The translations under genes and the position numbers were made by a program. Of a stretch of 43,893 bases of DNA, positions 1 through 7,946 are shown in pieces. The notes under the pieces were generated by a model. That model was given only the letters and a program-made list of their open reading frames with translations, was not told where the DNA came from and did not search any database. Each line of letters begins with the position of its first letter. Within the stretch, counting starts at the first letter, position 1. The stretch is taken from contig NZ_CAMDLM010000031.1 of the NCBI RefSeq assembly GCF_945901735.1, forward strand, positions 1 to 43,893, given 5' to 3'. This DNA comes from Limnohabitans sp. Rim8. GTDB taxonomy: Bacteria > Pseudomonadota > Gammaproteobacteria > Burkholderiales > Burkholderiaceae_C.

Positions 1-39
1 CAGGCTTGCAGGCACACCCAGGCTGTGAACAGGGCCCAT
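1..39 (-). CDS. Start of next type IVb pilus gene (partial, perhaps pilP)
   Basis: An ATG lies directly after the stop of the PilO2 gene (TAAATG on the minus strand) and stays open for 13 codons to the window edge, beginning MGPVHSLGVPASL. In thin-pilus operons of the R64/SPI-7 type the gene after pilO is pilP, a small secreted or lipoprotein partner of PilN/PilO. Only the position suggests this identity; 13 residues cannot establish a family. Confidence 0.4.
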   Translation of the reverse strand, partial: MGPVHSLGVPASL

Positions 40-1371
40 TTATTTGCGCACATAAGCCATACCTGAAGCGCTGAAAGTCACCGTATCCAAACGTTCATCG
101 ATTTGAAAACTGAATTTGTCCAGCGTGAAGTGGCTGCCCAAAGTGGCAAAGATGTCGCGGGTCAAGGACCAGTCAACCGCCGCCACACTCCAAGGCAAGG
201 CATAAATGGCGTTGGGGTGGTCGCTCACTTGTAGCGCGGTGAGCCCGGGAGGGATGGCTTGTTGCGTCGCAGTGCTCAGTTGCAGGGTCCATTTCAGGGC
301 TTTGAGTTTTTGCATATGCACGCCCATCTGAAACACAAAATCATCGCGGCTGGGCCATGAGGACGGCGGGGGTAATTTTTCCGGCTTCAAGGACAGCTTT
401 AAGCCGTGTTGCAAGGTTTTCAGATCGCCCAGGGGCGTTTTATCTGTGCCGCCGATAGACAACTTGCCCCATTCTGTGGGCGCTGCACGGCGAAAGTCTT
501 CAAAGGTGCCGCCGATGGACTGCCAGGTCAGCTGACATTGGGCCAGGGTGCAGTTGATGCCGCTCAAGGTCCAGCCCTCGACTTGGACCGGGAGTTGGCG
601 CAACAGATCGTTGATGGGCTCAACGACCATGGGCACCAGCAGGTAGTCTTGCACCAAAAACGTTTTGATCGAGGTGTCATAGAGGTAGGCTGGTGCTTTT
701 AAGGCGCTACTGAATTGGTCTTCCAGTTTTTTTTGGTTGAGCTGGTACCAGTCCCAGGCCCAAAAAAGCAGAAGAATTGCCACCAGAGCGATGGCTGCAG
801 AAAGAGCGAGCAAGGTTTTTTTGTCGTTTTTCAGTGTTCCCAGTTTGATTTTTTTGCCTTTACCGCCTTCAACCAATTCGGTCAGGGTGAACGGGTGATC
901 CAGACGCATGCCTTCGGGTGCGATGTCGCCGTGGGTGACAAAGTGCCGACCACTGCTTTCGCACAGGCCCACAAATTTGACGTAGTGGGTCGCTATGTCG
1001 GTGATGGCCAGTTGTTCGTCCATGACCACGTTGCCATCGACCAAGCCGATGGCATAGGCCATGGGCTCCTCGGTGTGCTCGATGCGCAACAGCGCCAAGG
1101 TGGTGGTGCGCTTGAACCGAGGGTGCGTCGCCATTTGGGCCGCCACGCTGTAGACGCGGTATTTTTTCAGGGCTTCGTGCGCGATGCTGCTGGTGATGCC
1201 CATGTTGACGTCGGCCCCATTTTTGTATTGCAAAAAATAGCGGTAGCCTTCGGTAATCATTTGATTGACCTGCTCGTGAATCAGCAACTTGTTGGCAAAA
1301 GGGTCCAGCACCTGCCAGTGCAAATTGCTGACAAGCACCTCTTTTTTATGGGGCCAAGTTAGGAGTTCCAT
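40..1371 (-). CDS. pilO2: Type IVb pilus assembly protein PilO2
   Basis: 443-residue protein of the PAP_PilO/PilO2 family, an inner-membrane assembly component of thin (type IVb) pili. What is seen: a soluble N-terminal half that looks like a cytoplasmic actin/PilM-like fold (KYRVYSVAAQMATHP, AYAIGLVDGNVV), one membrane helix near residues 186-208 (LLALSAAIALVAILLLFWAW), and a periplasmic C-terminal half with a Cys pair (CTLAQC, about residue 278) that could form a disulfide. This architecture is that of PilO2, not of the much smaller PilO of type IVa systems. The start ATG at 1371 lies 13 bp after the PilN stop, and the stop abuts the next ATG, so it sits inside an operon. In the known family it works with the PilN secretin and PilP. 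Confidence 0.85.
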   Translation of the reverse strand: MELLTWPHKKEVLVSNLHWQVLDPFANKLLIHEQVNQMITEGYRYFLQYKNGADVNMGITSSIAHEALKKYRVYSVAAQMATHPRFKRTTTLALLRIEHTEEPMAYAIGLVDGNVVMDEQLAITDIATHYVKFVGLCESSGRHFVTHGDIAPEGMRLDHPFTLTELVEGGKGKKIKLGTLKNDKKTLLALSAAIALVAILLLFWAWDWYQLNQKKLEDQFSSALKAPAYLYDTSIKTFLVQDYLLVPMVVEPINDLLRQLPVQVEGWTLSGINCTLAQCQLTWQSIGGTFEDFRRAAPTEWGKLSIGGTDKTPLGDLKTLQHGLKLSLKPEKLPPPSSWPSRDDFVFQMGVHMQKLKALKWTLQLSTATQQAIPPGLTALQVSDHPNAIYALPWSVAAVDWSLTRDIFATLGSHFTLDKFSFQIDERLDTVTFSASGMAYVRK

Positions 1372-1384
1372 GTCGCGTATGCGT

Positions 1385-3055
1385 TTACAGGCTTTTGAGA
1401 ATGCGTGGTGTCACGATCACCACAAACAGGCTTTGGGTGTTCGCTACCGAGGTGGATGCGCCGCCAATGCCGTTGTTGGTGCGCGCGGTGGCGTTCTCGC
1501 CACTCGAGCCCACGATCACCATAGACTCTTCTTGGTTGAGCAACAGGTTGCCAATGGATTTGGTGCCTGTGGTGTTGGCCCACTGAATTTGTTGTAAGGA
1601 GCTGCCAGATCCTGTGCTGGCCGAGCCAATGTCCACGAGATCGGAAATGTCCACTGACATATTGATCAAGATGGTGTTGTTTTCGCGGATGGTGGGCAAG
1701 ATGCGCAAGAACGAACCCGTGGTGATGGAGCCGGGCAAAAGGCCCGGTGTGCTGGTGCCCCCCGCCACGGTGCTGGGCACTGAGACGGTTTGGGCCAAGA
1801 AGCCCACCGTTTTGAAGGAGCCCGTCATGGCCGGCACGCGGTTGGTTGTGATGACCGATGTGCTGCTGTCGCCTACAACGGTGCCAAATTGATTGAGGCC
1901 TTGGACGACGAATTTGCTGCCATTGAAGCGGGACAGCGGATTGTTCATGCTAAAGGTCAAATTGCCTGCCAGCGAGGTGGTGCGGGTGGCTGGAGCGGTG
2001 ACGTTGAAACCGGAGTTGTCGATGCCGTCGGCGCTGAGCACTTTGTACACGCTGCTCAGGTCAAAGCCAGCTTCGGAGGTTTTGTCCAAATTGACGCGCA
2101 AAATGCGCACGTCAATGATGACCTGTTGACCCAATACCGAGGTCTCGTTTTGGATGATTCGCTCTATTTTGTTCAGGGCGTCGCGCGTGTCTGTCACCGT
2201 GACCACGCCGGTGGATTCGTTCATGGTGACTTTGCCCAAAGAGCTGCTGGCCGACTCCAACATCGGCTTGAGTGATTTCCAAAACGAATACGCGACCCGG
2301 ATACCCACCGACGCATTGCTGCTGAAGCTGCCCGTGGAGCCGCTGTTGGCCGCGCCAGTTTGACCTGTGCTGGCCTGCCCTCCCTTGGACATGGTGTCGT
2401 TCAAGTCGACATCGCCAGGACTGATGTTGGACAGATTGAAGGTTTTGGTGAGCAGGCGATAAAAATAGATGGCGCCGTCTTTGTATTCCCACTCCACGCC
2501 AGCGGCATTGGCCACCTCTTTGACATAAGCGTGCAGCGTGCCCGTAAAGTCCAACCGAACTTGCAAGCGGTTATTTATGGGCACCACGCTGGCGGTCGGG
2601 GGCTCGTTGGCGTCTTTGGAGGTTGGCGCTGGCGCAGCGGCTGCCCCCGCACCTTGCCCCCCGGCAGCCGGCATGGGGACCAACTCGACATCAGGGTTGA
2701 TGCGTACCGGGATGCCCGTAGCCAGATAAATATTGCGCGCCGCTTGCGCGACGGAGCCGAAACCCACGCCCCTGGACTGCAAAGAAATGGTTTCAAAAAA
2801 TGAACTCGGTAAACCGGCGGCGTAAGGCAAATCGATGGGCTTATCGCCCAAGTAGTTGCCCTTGATGTAGGTCATCTTGGCTTCGCGTTGCATTTGCGTT
2901 TTGCCCGCTCGCACAGCTTGTTCAGCTTCTTGATTGACCTTGTCTTTGGTTTTTGTCACTTCAGCCGGCGTGACGGCGCACCCACTGAGAAGCCCTGAGC
3001 ACAGGATGCTCAGACACAACTGGGCTGAATGGGGCAATTTCAAAACCTTTGGCAT
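1385..3055 (-). CDS. pilN: Type IVb pilus secretin lipoprotein PilN
   Basis: 556-residue outer-membrane secretin of the PilN/BfpB group, the channel through which a type IVb pilus leaves the cell. The start chosen is the ATG at 3055 (MPKVLKLPHSAQ), because it gives a clean lipoprotein signal with lipobox LSGC (Cys26); the open frame reaches 16 codons further upstream. Visible parts are an N-terminal Ala/Lys/Glu-rich segment, a Pro/Ala linker, an N-domain (VRLDFTGTLHAYVKEVANAAG), a repeat segment (VTVTDTRDALNKIERIIQNE) and a C-terminal beta-barrel part ending VIVTPRILKSL, the classic secretin tail. It overlaps the upstream TcpQ-like gene by 16 bp and precedes pilO2 by 13 bp. Confidence 0.88.
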   Translation of the reverse strand: MPKVLKLPHSAQLCLSILCSGLLSGCAVTPAEVTKTKDKVNQEAEQAVRAGKTQMQREAKMTYIKGNYLGDKPIDLPYAAGLPSSFFETISLQSRGVGFGSVAQAARNIYLATGIPVRINPDVELVPMPAAGGQGAGAAAAPAPTSKDANEPPTASVVPINNRLQVRLDFTGTLHAYVKEVANAAGVEWEYKDGAIYFYRLLTKTFNLSNISPGDVDLNDTMSKGGQASTGQTGAANSGSTGSFSSNASVGIRVAYSFWKSLKPMLESASSSLGKVTMNESTGVVTVTDTRDALNKIERIIQNETSVLGQQVIIDVRILRVNLDKTSEAGFDLSSVYKVLSADGIDNSGFNVTAPATRTTSLAGNLTFSMNNPLSRFNGSKFVVQGLNQFGTVVGDSSTSVITTNRVPAMTGSFKTVGFLAQTVSVPSTVAGGTSTPGLLPGSITTGSFLRILPTIRENNTILINMSVDISDLVDIGSASTGSGSSLQQIQWANTTGTKSIGNLLLNQEESMVIVGSSGENATARTNNGIGGASTSVANTQSLFVVIVTPRILKSL

Positions 3056-3756
3056 GCATGAGAGACATGAAGAATGCGGATGACTCGGTTGGCGTAGGAA
3101 CACGCATGCAGCGGGTAACTGGAGCGCTCGGTGTCGGCCATGACCATTTCAATGGCGTCATGCAGGTTTTTGGCGGGGTAGGCCGTGTTGCGCGCTGGAA
3201 AATCTTTGCCCGCATCCCAGATCAACTGCACGCCCTGCGTGGTCGTCCAGCGGCGCAGCGCTAAAAACAGGGATTCATCGGTGGCCAGAATTTCATAGGC
3301 AAAGAGCTTGGGTGCTGTTGTTGGGGGGCGTTCCAAGTCCGGCGGGTCGCTGGGCCGAGGCAGGGGGGTGGGATTCGGCGCCAATTTCAGCATGTGGACT
3401 TCAGGGGCAGGTTTGGCCGCTGGCTCGGGATGTTGGAGACTCAAAAGACGGTTCAGAATCAACTTCATCGCGGGGGATCTTTCCAGCTTCTCGCCGCCTT
3501 GCTCTGTGGGGGCGGAATCCCCTGGTTTCGCTGGCGCCGGCCGCATTTTCAAGATGTACACAGGTTGTGTGAGCTTGTCGGGCTCGGCCCTGCTCAATGG
3601 GCTCACGCACAGGAGCGCGATGATGGCGATGGACTGGATGCCACCCAATGACGAAAAAAAGTCCGGCAGAAACCGCAAGTGATGGGGCGACAAGAGCAAA
3701 AGCCCTGAATCAAATTCGGACGGAAGGCATGAGCGAAAACCCTGTGAGGAATTCAT
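3040..3756 (-). CDS. TcpQ/PilL-like type IVb pilus periplasmic protein
   Basis: 238-residue secreted protein. An N-terminal hydrophobic stretch (SIAIIALLCVSPLSRA) reads as a signal peptide or anchor, followed by a long Pro-rich linker (about 60-150) and a C-terminal domain of about 85 residues (YEILATDESLFLALRRWTTT to RVIRILHVSHACQ). That domain matches the toxin-coregulated pilus biosynthesis protein Q / PilL C-terminal type, which assists secretin assembly. Position directly before pilN is the order pilL-(pilM)-pilN-pilO of R64-like thin-pilus operons. The start chosen is ATG 3756, with a GGTGG element upstream; a TTG five codons further up is possible. It is first of the visible leftward operon. 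Confidence 0.7.
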   Translation of the reverse strand: MNSSQGFRSCLPSEFDSGLLLLSPHHLRFLPDFFSSLGGIQSIAIIALLCVSPLSRAEPDKLTQPVYILKMRPAPAKPGDSAPTEQGGEKLERSPAMKLILNRLLSLQHPEPAAKPAPEVHMLKLAPNPTPLPRPSDPPDLERPPTTAPKLFAYEILATDESLFLALRRWTTTQGVQLIWDAGKDFPARNTAYPAKNLHDAIEMVMADTERSSYPLHACSYANRVIRILHVSHACQRF

Positions 3757-3792
3757 AAATGAAACCACCAATTAATTTTAAAAGTTTCAAAT

Positions 3793-3815
3793 TTAATGAA
3801 ATTTTAATTCATTAA
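3793..3815. promoter_or_regulatory. Inverted repeat in AT-rich leader of the pil operon
   Basis: TTAATGAA (3793-3800), a 7-nt spacer, and TTCATTAA (3808-3815) form a perfect 8-bp inverted repeat. It lies within an extremely AT-rich stretch (about 3770-3850) just upstream of the first visible pilus gene. The layout fits an operator or a nucleoid-protein (H-NS/MvaT-type) silencing region; no convincing -35/-10 pair was found next to it. Confidence 0.4.
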
Positions 3816-4015
3816 GGTTTATCTTACAGAAGAAATAGTTACAACCCAGTGAATGGCTGACATTTCATTGAAATAACCATTTTTGGAGTGTGAATGCAAC
3901 AGTAAATTCACTGTCCAAGCTGCCAGTGCCACTGCCAGTGCCTTGGTTCGGCGGCTCAGGGGCTGGTCTTCTCAGCGGCGCCGGGCAAGGTAATTTGGTG
4001 AAGACCTCTTGAAAT

Positions 4016-4040
4016 GAGGGTGTCCTAAATTTGTGTAAAA
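4016..4040 (+). repeat. Left terminal inverted repeat of the IS256 remnant
   Basis: Starts GAGGGTGT and ends TTTGTGTAAAA; mirrors 4834-4859 with one gap and a few mismatches in the middle. Confidence 0.75.
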
Positions 4041-4083
4041 GGTCAAATGGCAGGAAACTGCCGAACATCCAGAAAGATGAACC

Positions 4084-4823
4084 ATGACCGCAAGCCACGA
4101 ATTGATCGACCAGCTGCTCACTGGCTAAAAGAACCCAGCGCCCGGTCGAGCGTGCCTTGGAGGCCGAGATGACAGAGCACATGGGCCACACCAAGAACGC
4201 CAGCTTGGCCAACGCCGCTGGCAACGCCTGCAACGGCAAAAGCAAAAAGGCCCTCAAAGGAGACTTTGGCGATCTGCCCATCGACGTCCCCCGTGACCGC
4301 CATGCCAGCTTTGAGCCTCAGATCGTGCCCATGCACCAGACCCGCTGGACGGGCTTTGACGACATGACAGCTGTGTCTGGCGCACATGGTGCGCCACAGC
4401 CTGAACTATGTGAGCTGGGAGATGCGCAAAGTGGTGGCCGCAAACTTGAAGACCATCTACAGCGCCGCAACCGCGGATGCGGCCGTGCTGCGGCTGCAGG
4501 AATTCGAAGAAAAATGGGGCGCTGACTACCCGGCCATTGTGAAATCATGGCGCAGCAATTGGGAGCGGATCGTGCCGTTCTTTGAATATCCGCCGGAGAT
4601 TCGGCGGATCATTTACACGACCAAGGCCATCGAGTCGGTGAACATGAGCCTGCGCAAGGTGACCAAGAGCCGGGGCTCGTTCCCCAGCGATGAGGCATTG
4701 CTGAAGTTGTTCTACCTGGCGCTGAACAACATCAGCAAGAAGTGGACGATGCCGCTCAGAGATTGGAAAGCCGCATTGACCCGGTTTACCATTCAGTTCG
4801 AAGGCAGGATGCCCAAGGACTGA
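4084..4823 (+). pseudogene. IS256-family (mutator type) transposase, broken
   Basis: Begins with the family start MTASHELIDQLLTG at 4084 and hits a TAA after 14 codons where family members continue. Homology resumes in the third frame (VERALEAEMTEHMGH, then GNACNGKSKKALKGDFG and RWTGFDD, about 4140-4365). It then jumps, with a further frame change near 4372-4386, to the C-terminal part MVRHSLNYVSWEMRK through the YTTKAIESVNMSLRK motif, ending MPKD at 4823. The DDE catalytic core between RWTGFDD and the HMVRHSL segment is missing, so the protein cannot transpose. The family call rests on these conserved segments. Confidence 0.85.
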
Positions 4824-4833
4824 TCGCAGCCCC

Positions 4834-4859
4834 GTTTACACAAAATGCCGTACACCCTC
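4834..4859 (-). repeat. Right terminal inverted repeat of the IS256 remnant
   Basis: Its reverse complement starts GAGGGTGTACGG and ends TTTTGTGTAAAC, matching the left end at 4016-4040. It lies 10 bp past the transposase stop, as expected for IS256-type ends. Confidence 0.75.
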
Positions 4860-4904
4860 CAATCTAATACGAGTCAGATCTTTAGTTGCTACAAGTGAAA
4901 TTTT

Positions 4905-5777
4905 TCAAGGGCTGATCGCAATTGCATAAGGGTTGGAGCCAACTGGAATTGTTGCTGAGATTGTGTTTGTCGTAGTGGTAATGACTGCAACAGTTTTATC
5001 GCCGGAGTTGGAAACATAGACCTTGCTGCCATCGGGCGAAATTGCCAATATGGAAGGCAAAGAGCCAACTGGAATTGTTGCCGTCACTGTGTTAGTTGCA
5101 GTAGCAATGACTGAAACAGTGTTGTCGCTAGAGTTGGAAACATAGACCTTGCTGCCATCGGGTGAAATGACCAATCCGATGGGTGAGATGCCAACTTGAA
5201 TTGTTGTCACTGTGTTAGTAGCAGTATCAATGGCTGAAACAGTGTGGTCGCCAGAGTTGGAAACATAGACCTTGCTGCCATCCGGTGTGACTGCTATTGC
5301 ATCTGGGGAATTGCCAACTGAAATTGGTGCTGAGCTTGTGTTGGTCGTAGTGGTAATGACTGAAACAGTGTTGTCGGCAAGGTTGGAAACATAGAGCTTA
5401 CTGCCATCGGGCGAAATTGCCAATCTGGAAGGTAAAGAGCCAACTGAAATTGTTGCTGAGCTTGTGTTGGTCGTAGTGGCAATGACTGAAACAGTGTTGT
5501 CGGCAAAGTTGGAAACATAGAGCTTACTGCCATCGGGTGAAATGACCAAGCCAGCGGGTGAGCTGCCAACTGGAATTGTTGCCGTCACTGTGTTAGTTGC
5601 AGTAGCAATAACTGAAACAGTGTTGTCAAGCTGGTTGGAAACGTAGACCTTGCTGCCATCGGGTGAAATGACCAATCCGATGGGTAATCTGCCAACTGGA
5701 ATTGTTGCCGTCACTGTGTTATTGACAGTAGCAATGACTGATACAGTGTCGTCGTCAGTGTTGGCTACATAAGCAAC
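4905..5777 (-). repeat. Seven direct repeats of about 126 bp (propeller blades)
   Basis: The DNA itself repeats with a period of about 126 bp; the word GTTGGAAACATAG, followed by a run like CTTGCTGCCATCGGG, recurs in almost every unit. Neighbouring units are close to identical in places, pointing to recent amplification or homogenisation by recombination. Confidence 0.8.
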
Positions 5778-6116
5778 CCTAGGAAGTAATGAGGTTGCGG
5801 TAACTGATGCAGAACCATTGATTGCACCAGTTTTTGTAGTTGTAATCGTTGCTGTGGAATTTGTGTTGGTTGCTAGACCAGTGACTGTGACTAAACCAGT
5901 GCCACTGACAGTAACTGTACCTGACGATGTTGCAGTTCCTGAGTAGGTGTAAGTGGTGTCATAGTTGGTGATTTGGACAGTGAAGCCATCGTGCGTTGAT
6001 GATGGAGTTCCAAAAGTCGGCGTTAATGTCGCAGGGTTGTTCGTAGAGCCTCCGCACGCTGTAAGCAAAAAAAAGCCGAACAAGACCGAAACGAATAGAA
6101 AAAAACGACGGACCAT
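4905..6116 (-). CDS. YVTN beta-propeller repeat lipoprotein
   Basis: 403-residue exported protein. The start is ATG 6116, fixed by a strong Shine-Dalgarno just upstream; an earlier in-frame ATG 18 codons up lacks one. A lipoprotein signal ends in LLTAC (Cys21). Residues about 22-112 are Thr/Ser/Gly-rich and look like a small beta-sandwich. From about residue 114 there are seven repeats of about 42 residues with the pattern VYVSNSxDNTVSVI, TNTVTATIPVG, ISPDGSK, i.e. a seven-bladed YVTN/NHL-type propeller. Such proteins are extracytoplasmic binding or surface-layer proteins; the ligand is unknown. It stands alone between two transposon remnants and its low-complexity codon use is unlike the chromosomal genes nearby, which suggests acquisition. 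Confidence 0.85.
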   Translation of the reverse strand: MVRRFFLFVSVLFGFFLLTACGGSTNNPATLTPTFGTPSSTHDGFTVQITNYDTTYTYSGTATSSGTVTVSGTGLVTVTGLATNTNSTATITTTKTGAINGSASVTATSLLPRVAYVANTDDDTVSVIATVNNTVTATIPVGRLPIGLVISPDGSKVYVSNQLDNTVSVIATATNTVTATIPVGSSPAGLVISPDGSKLYVSNFADNTVSVIATTTNTSSATISVGSLPSRLAISPDGSKLYVSNLADNTVSVITTTTNTSSAPISVGNSPDAIAVTPDGSKVYVSNSGDHTVSAIDTATNTVTTIQVGISPIGLVISPDGSKVYVSNSSDNTVSVIATATNTVTATIPVGSLPSILAISPDGSKVYVSNSGDKTVAVITTTTNTISATIPVGSNPYAIAISP

Positions 6117-6119
6117 AGG

Positions 6120-6125
6120 ACCTCC
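6120..6125 (-). promoter_or_regulatory. Strong ribosome binding site of the YVTN gene
   Basis: GGAGGT on the minus strand ends 3 bases before the ATG at 6116. It decides the start in favour of MVRRFFLFV over the upstream ATG. Confidence 0.65.
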
Positions 6126-6193
6126 AGACAAATATGTACTCAACAACTGTATCGCGAAAATGAATCGCACCCGGTTTCAAGGGCGCTGGTCAT

Positions 6194-6420
6194 TTAATTT
6201 GAGCTGGCAGTCTCGGCCTGTTGGGCGAGTTACCTCCAGCAGTTTGCCTCAGCTTCGGCAGGTGGGATGTGCCCATTGGGTTCAAGCAGTGGGATCTTGC
6301 TGAACCAGTGCACCCATTGCAGCGTAGCCAGTTTCACGGACTCCCTGGATTTCCAGGGCGCCAGACGGTGTATCAACTCGGCCTCATATAGCGCGTTGTC
6401 GTAGCTGTCGCCTCGACTGA
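6194..6420 (-). pseudogene. IS3-family transposase C-terminal remnant
   Basis: The minus strand encodes SRGDSYDNAL, then EAELIHRLAPWKS, TLQWVHWFSK and PPAEAEANCWR, the end of the integrase-core (rve) domain of IS3-type OrfB. Family members have about seven more residues (AETINGL-like) between DNAL and the EAELIHR segment, so a small in-frame deletion is likely. A TAA at 6230-6232 interrupts the tail, yet the same frame continues LAQQAETASSN to a second stop at 6194, which reads as the original C-terminus after a CAA-to-TAA change. The rest of the element is absent. Confidence 0.75.
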
Positions 6421-6422
6421 CC

Positions 6423-6767
6423 AGCAAGGGTGAAAAGAGCAAAACCCGTCCAGCTTTCACAGAGCAAGAGATTGAGCAGTTGCTGGCGTTCATGCCTGCT
6501 TGGAGCCAGCAAGGCAGGCTGTCAGTAGAGCGCGAGATACGCCCCTTGTTGCGTGACTACATTGAGATGCTGCTCTACACGGGTATGCGGCACGGCACAG
6601 AAGCAATGGGCATCTGCTGGCGAGATTTGGAGTGGCGCACAAAGGATGGTGTGCGTTATCTGCGTGTGTGGGTGGATGGAAAAACGGGCGGACGCTGGCT
6701 GATTGCCAAACACAAGGCAGTGGATGTACTGCGACGGCTACACGCAAGACAGAAGGACATCTGCGAA
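6423..6767 (+). pseudogene. Tyrosine integrase, internal fragment
   Basis: The frame from 6423 reads SKGEKSKTRPAFTEQEIEQL, then RPLLRDYIEMLLYTGMRHGT, ICWRDLEW, YLRVWVDGKTGGRWLIAKH and DVLRRLHARQKDI. This is the front of the catalytic domain of a phage/ICE-type site-specific recombinase, including the first catalytic Arg in TGMRHGTEA. The N-terminal DNA-binding part is cut off at the IS3 remnant. The C-terminal half with the HxxR and Tyr residues is gone after about 6767, so it is inactive. A short inverted repeat, TGTCGTTT-G-AAACGACA, sits at 6769-6785, at the breakpoint. Confidence 0.8.
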
Positions 6768-6804
6768 ATGTCGTTTGAAACGACACTCACTACACCCTCT
6801 GTGA

Positions 6805-7848
6805 TCAATGCTTCATCTGCTGCAACGCACTCGCCACTTCGGTGACCAGCGCCGGGCCTTTGTAGATGAGGCCGGTGTAGATCTGCACCACGTCGGCCCC
6901 GGCTTCGATTTTTGAAATCGCGTCGTGCCCGCTCAGAATGCCGCCCACGCCAATGATGGGGAAGTTTTTGCCCAAGGCGGTGCGCAATTGACGGATCACG
7001 CGGTTGCTGCCTCGCATCACGGGCGAACCTGACAGGCCCCCCATTTCTTCGGCATGGGGCAGGCCGCTGACGGCGTCACGCGCCAGCGTGGTGTTGGTGG
7101 CGATCACGCCGTCCATGCCGTGCTTTTGCAGCGTGGCGGCAATCACGTCCACTTGGGTCTCGTCCAGATCGGGGGCGATTTTCAGGAACATGGGCACGCG
7201 TCGGCCGTGTTCGGCGGTCAGTTCTTCGCGCCGCGCTGCGAGCCCGCCCAGCAGGCCATCCAGCGCTTCGTCGCTTTGCAGAGCGCGCAGGTTTTGGGTG
7301 TTGGGGCTGGAAATGTTCACCGTCACGTAGTCGGCGTGCGGGTACACGCCGGCCAGCGCGATCAGATAGTCGTCGGTGGCGTTTTCAATGGGCGTGGCGG
7401 CGTTCTTGCCGATGTTCAGGCCCAGCAGGCGGCCTTGCTGGCGGAACTTGGAGCGCTTGACGTTGGCAATGAAAGCATCCAAGCCGTCGTTGTTGAAGCC
7501 CAGACGGTTGATCAGTGCGTTGGCCTCGGGCAGGCGGAACATGCGGGGTTTGGGGTTGCCGGGCTGCGCTTTGGGCGTCACGGTGCCGACTTCGACAAAA
7601 CCGAAGCCCATGGCGCCCAATCCATCGATGCATCGGGCATTTTTGTCCAGGCCCGCAGCCATGCCGACGCGGTTGGGGAACTGCAGACCGGCCAGCGTGA
7701 TGGGTTGTGCCACAAAGGGCTGGCGGTAAGCGCAGTCGAGCGGGGTGTTTTGGGTACGGGCCAAGCCTTCGATGGTCAGGTCGTGGGCCGCCTCGGGGTC
7801 CATTTTGAATAAAAAGGGGCGGGCGAAGGCGTAGGGGATCAGGGACAT
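6805..7848 (-). CDS. pyrD: Dihydroorotate dehydrogenase (quinone), class 2
   Basis: 347-residue FMN enzyme of pyrimidine synthesis that oxidises dihydroorotate to orotate and passes electrons to quinone at the inner membrane. The N-terminal helix segment typical of class 2 enzymes is present ([19 protein letters not shown]), followed by [33 protein letters not shown] and [11 protein letters not shown]. The active-site region [13 protein letters not shown] has the class 2 Ser at the catalytic base position, and the FMN phosphate loop IGVGGILSG is visible. The start chosen is ATG 7848; the frame stays open upstream into the rpiA leader but without homology. It is divergent from rpiA with 98 bp between, and its 3' end faces the integrase remnant, marking the boundary of the accessory region. 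Confidence 0.95.
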   Translation of the reverse strand: MSLIPYAFARPFLFKMDPEAAHDLTIEGLARTQNTPLDCAYRQPFVAQPITLAGLQFPNRVGMAAGLDKNARCIDGLGAMGFGFVEVGTVTPKAQPGNPKPRMFRLPEANALINRLGFNNDGLDAFIANVKRSKFRQQGRLLGLNIGKNAATPIENATDDYLIALAGVYPHADYVTVNISSPNTQNLRALQSDEALDGLLGGLAARREELTAEHGRRVPMFLKIAPDLDETQVDVIAATLQKHGMDGVIATNTTLARDAVSGLPHAEEMGGLSGSPVMRGSNRVIRQLRTALGKNFPIIGVGGILSGHDAISKIEAGADVVQIYTGLIYKGPALVTEVASALQQMKH

Positions 7849-7946
7849 TGGATAATTCCGGGCTGGTGCAGGGGGCGTGGTTATCGGTGGCTCCGATTGT
7901 CGCAAACCCTGGCCCGCCTTTTTGCCTGTTCAACCGAGCCCCTTTC

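Larger units (their letters stand above)
4016..4859 (+). mobile_element. Deleted IS256-family insertion sequence
   Basis: About 844 bp bounded by terminal inverted repeats that begin GAGGGTGT at both ends and end TTTGTGTAAA. It contains the two ends of an IS256-type transposase gene but lacks the middle. Complete IS256 elements are about 1.3 kb, so roughly 0.45 kb has been lost. No target-site duplication is seen: the bases outside are TCTTGAAAT on the left and CAATCTAAT on the right, so the flanks have been rearranged or have drifted. The stretch 3857-4015 to its left holds no gene I can support. Confidence 0.8.

Noticed and set aside
3040..3103. Upstream start of the PilN secretin at 3103
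   Set aside because: It would add 16 residues before the lipoprotein signal and deepen the overlap with the preceding gene.
3865..4281. A 138-codon minus-strand frame across the IS256 left half
   Set aside because: Its N-terminal half is antisense to the transposase remnant. The tail (PEPPNQGTGSGTGSLDSEF) could be the end of a lost gene, but nothing supports it.
4905..5777. Regular repeats that at first resemble a CRISPR-like array
   Set aside because: The period is 126 bp, the frame is open throughout and the product is a clear YVTN propeller.
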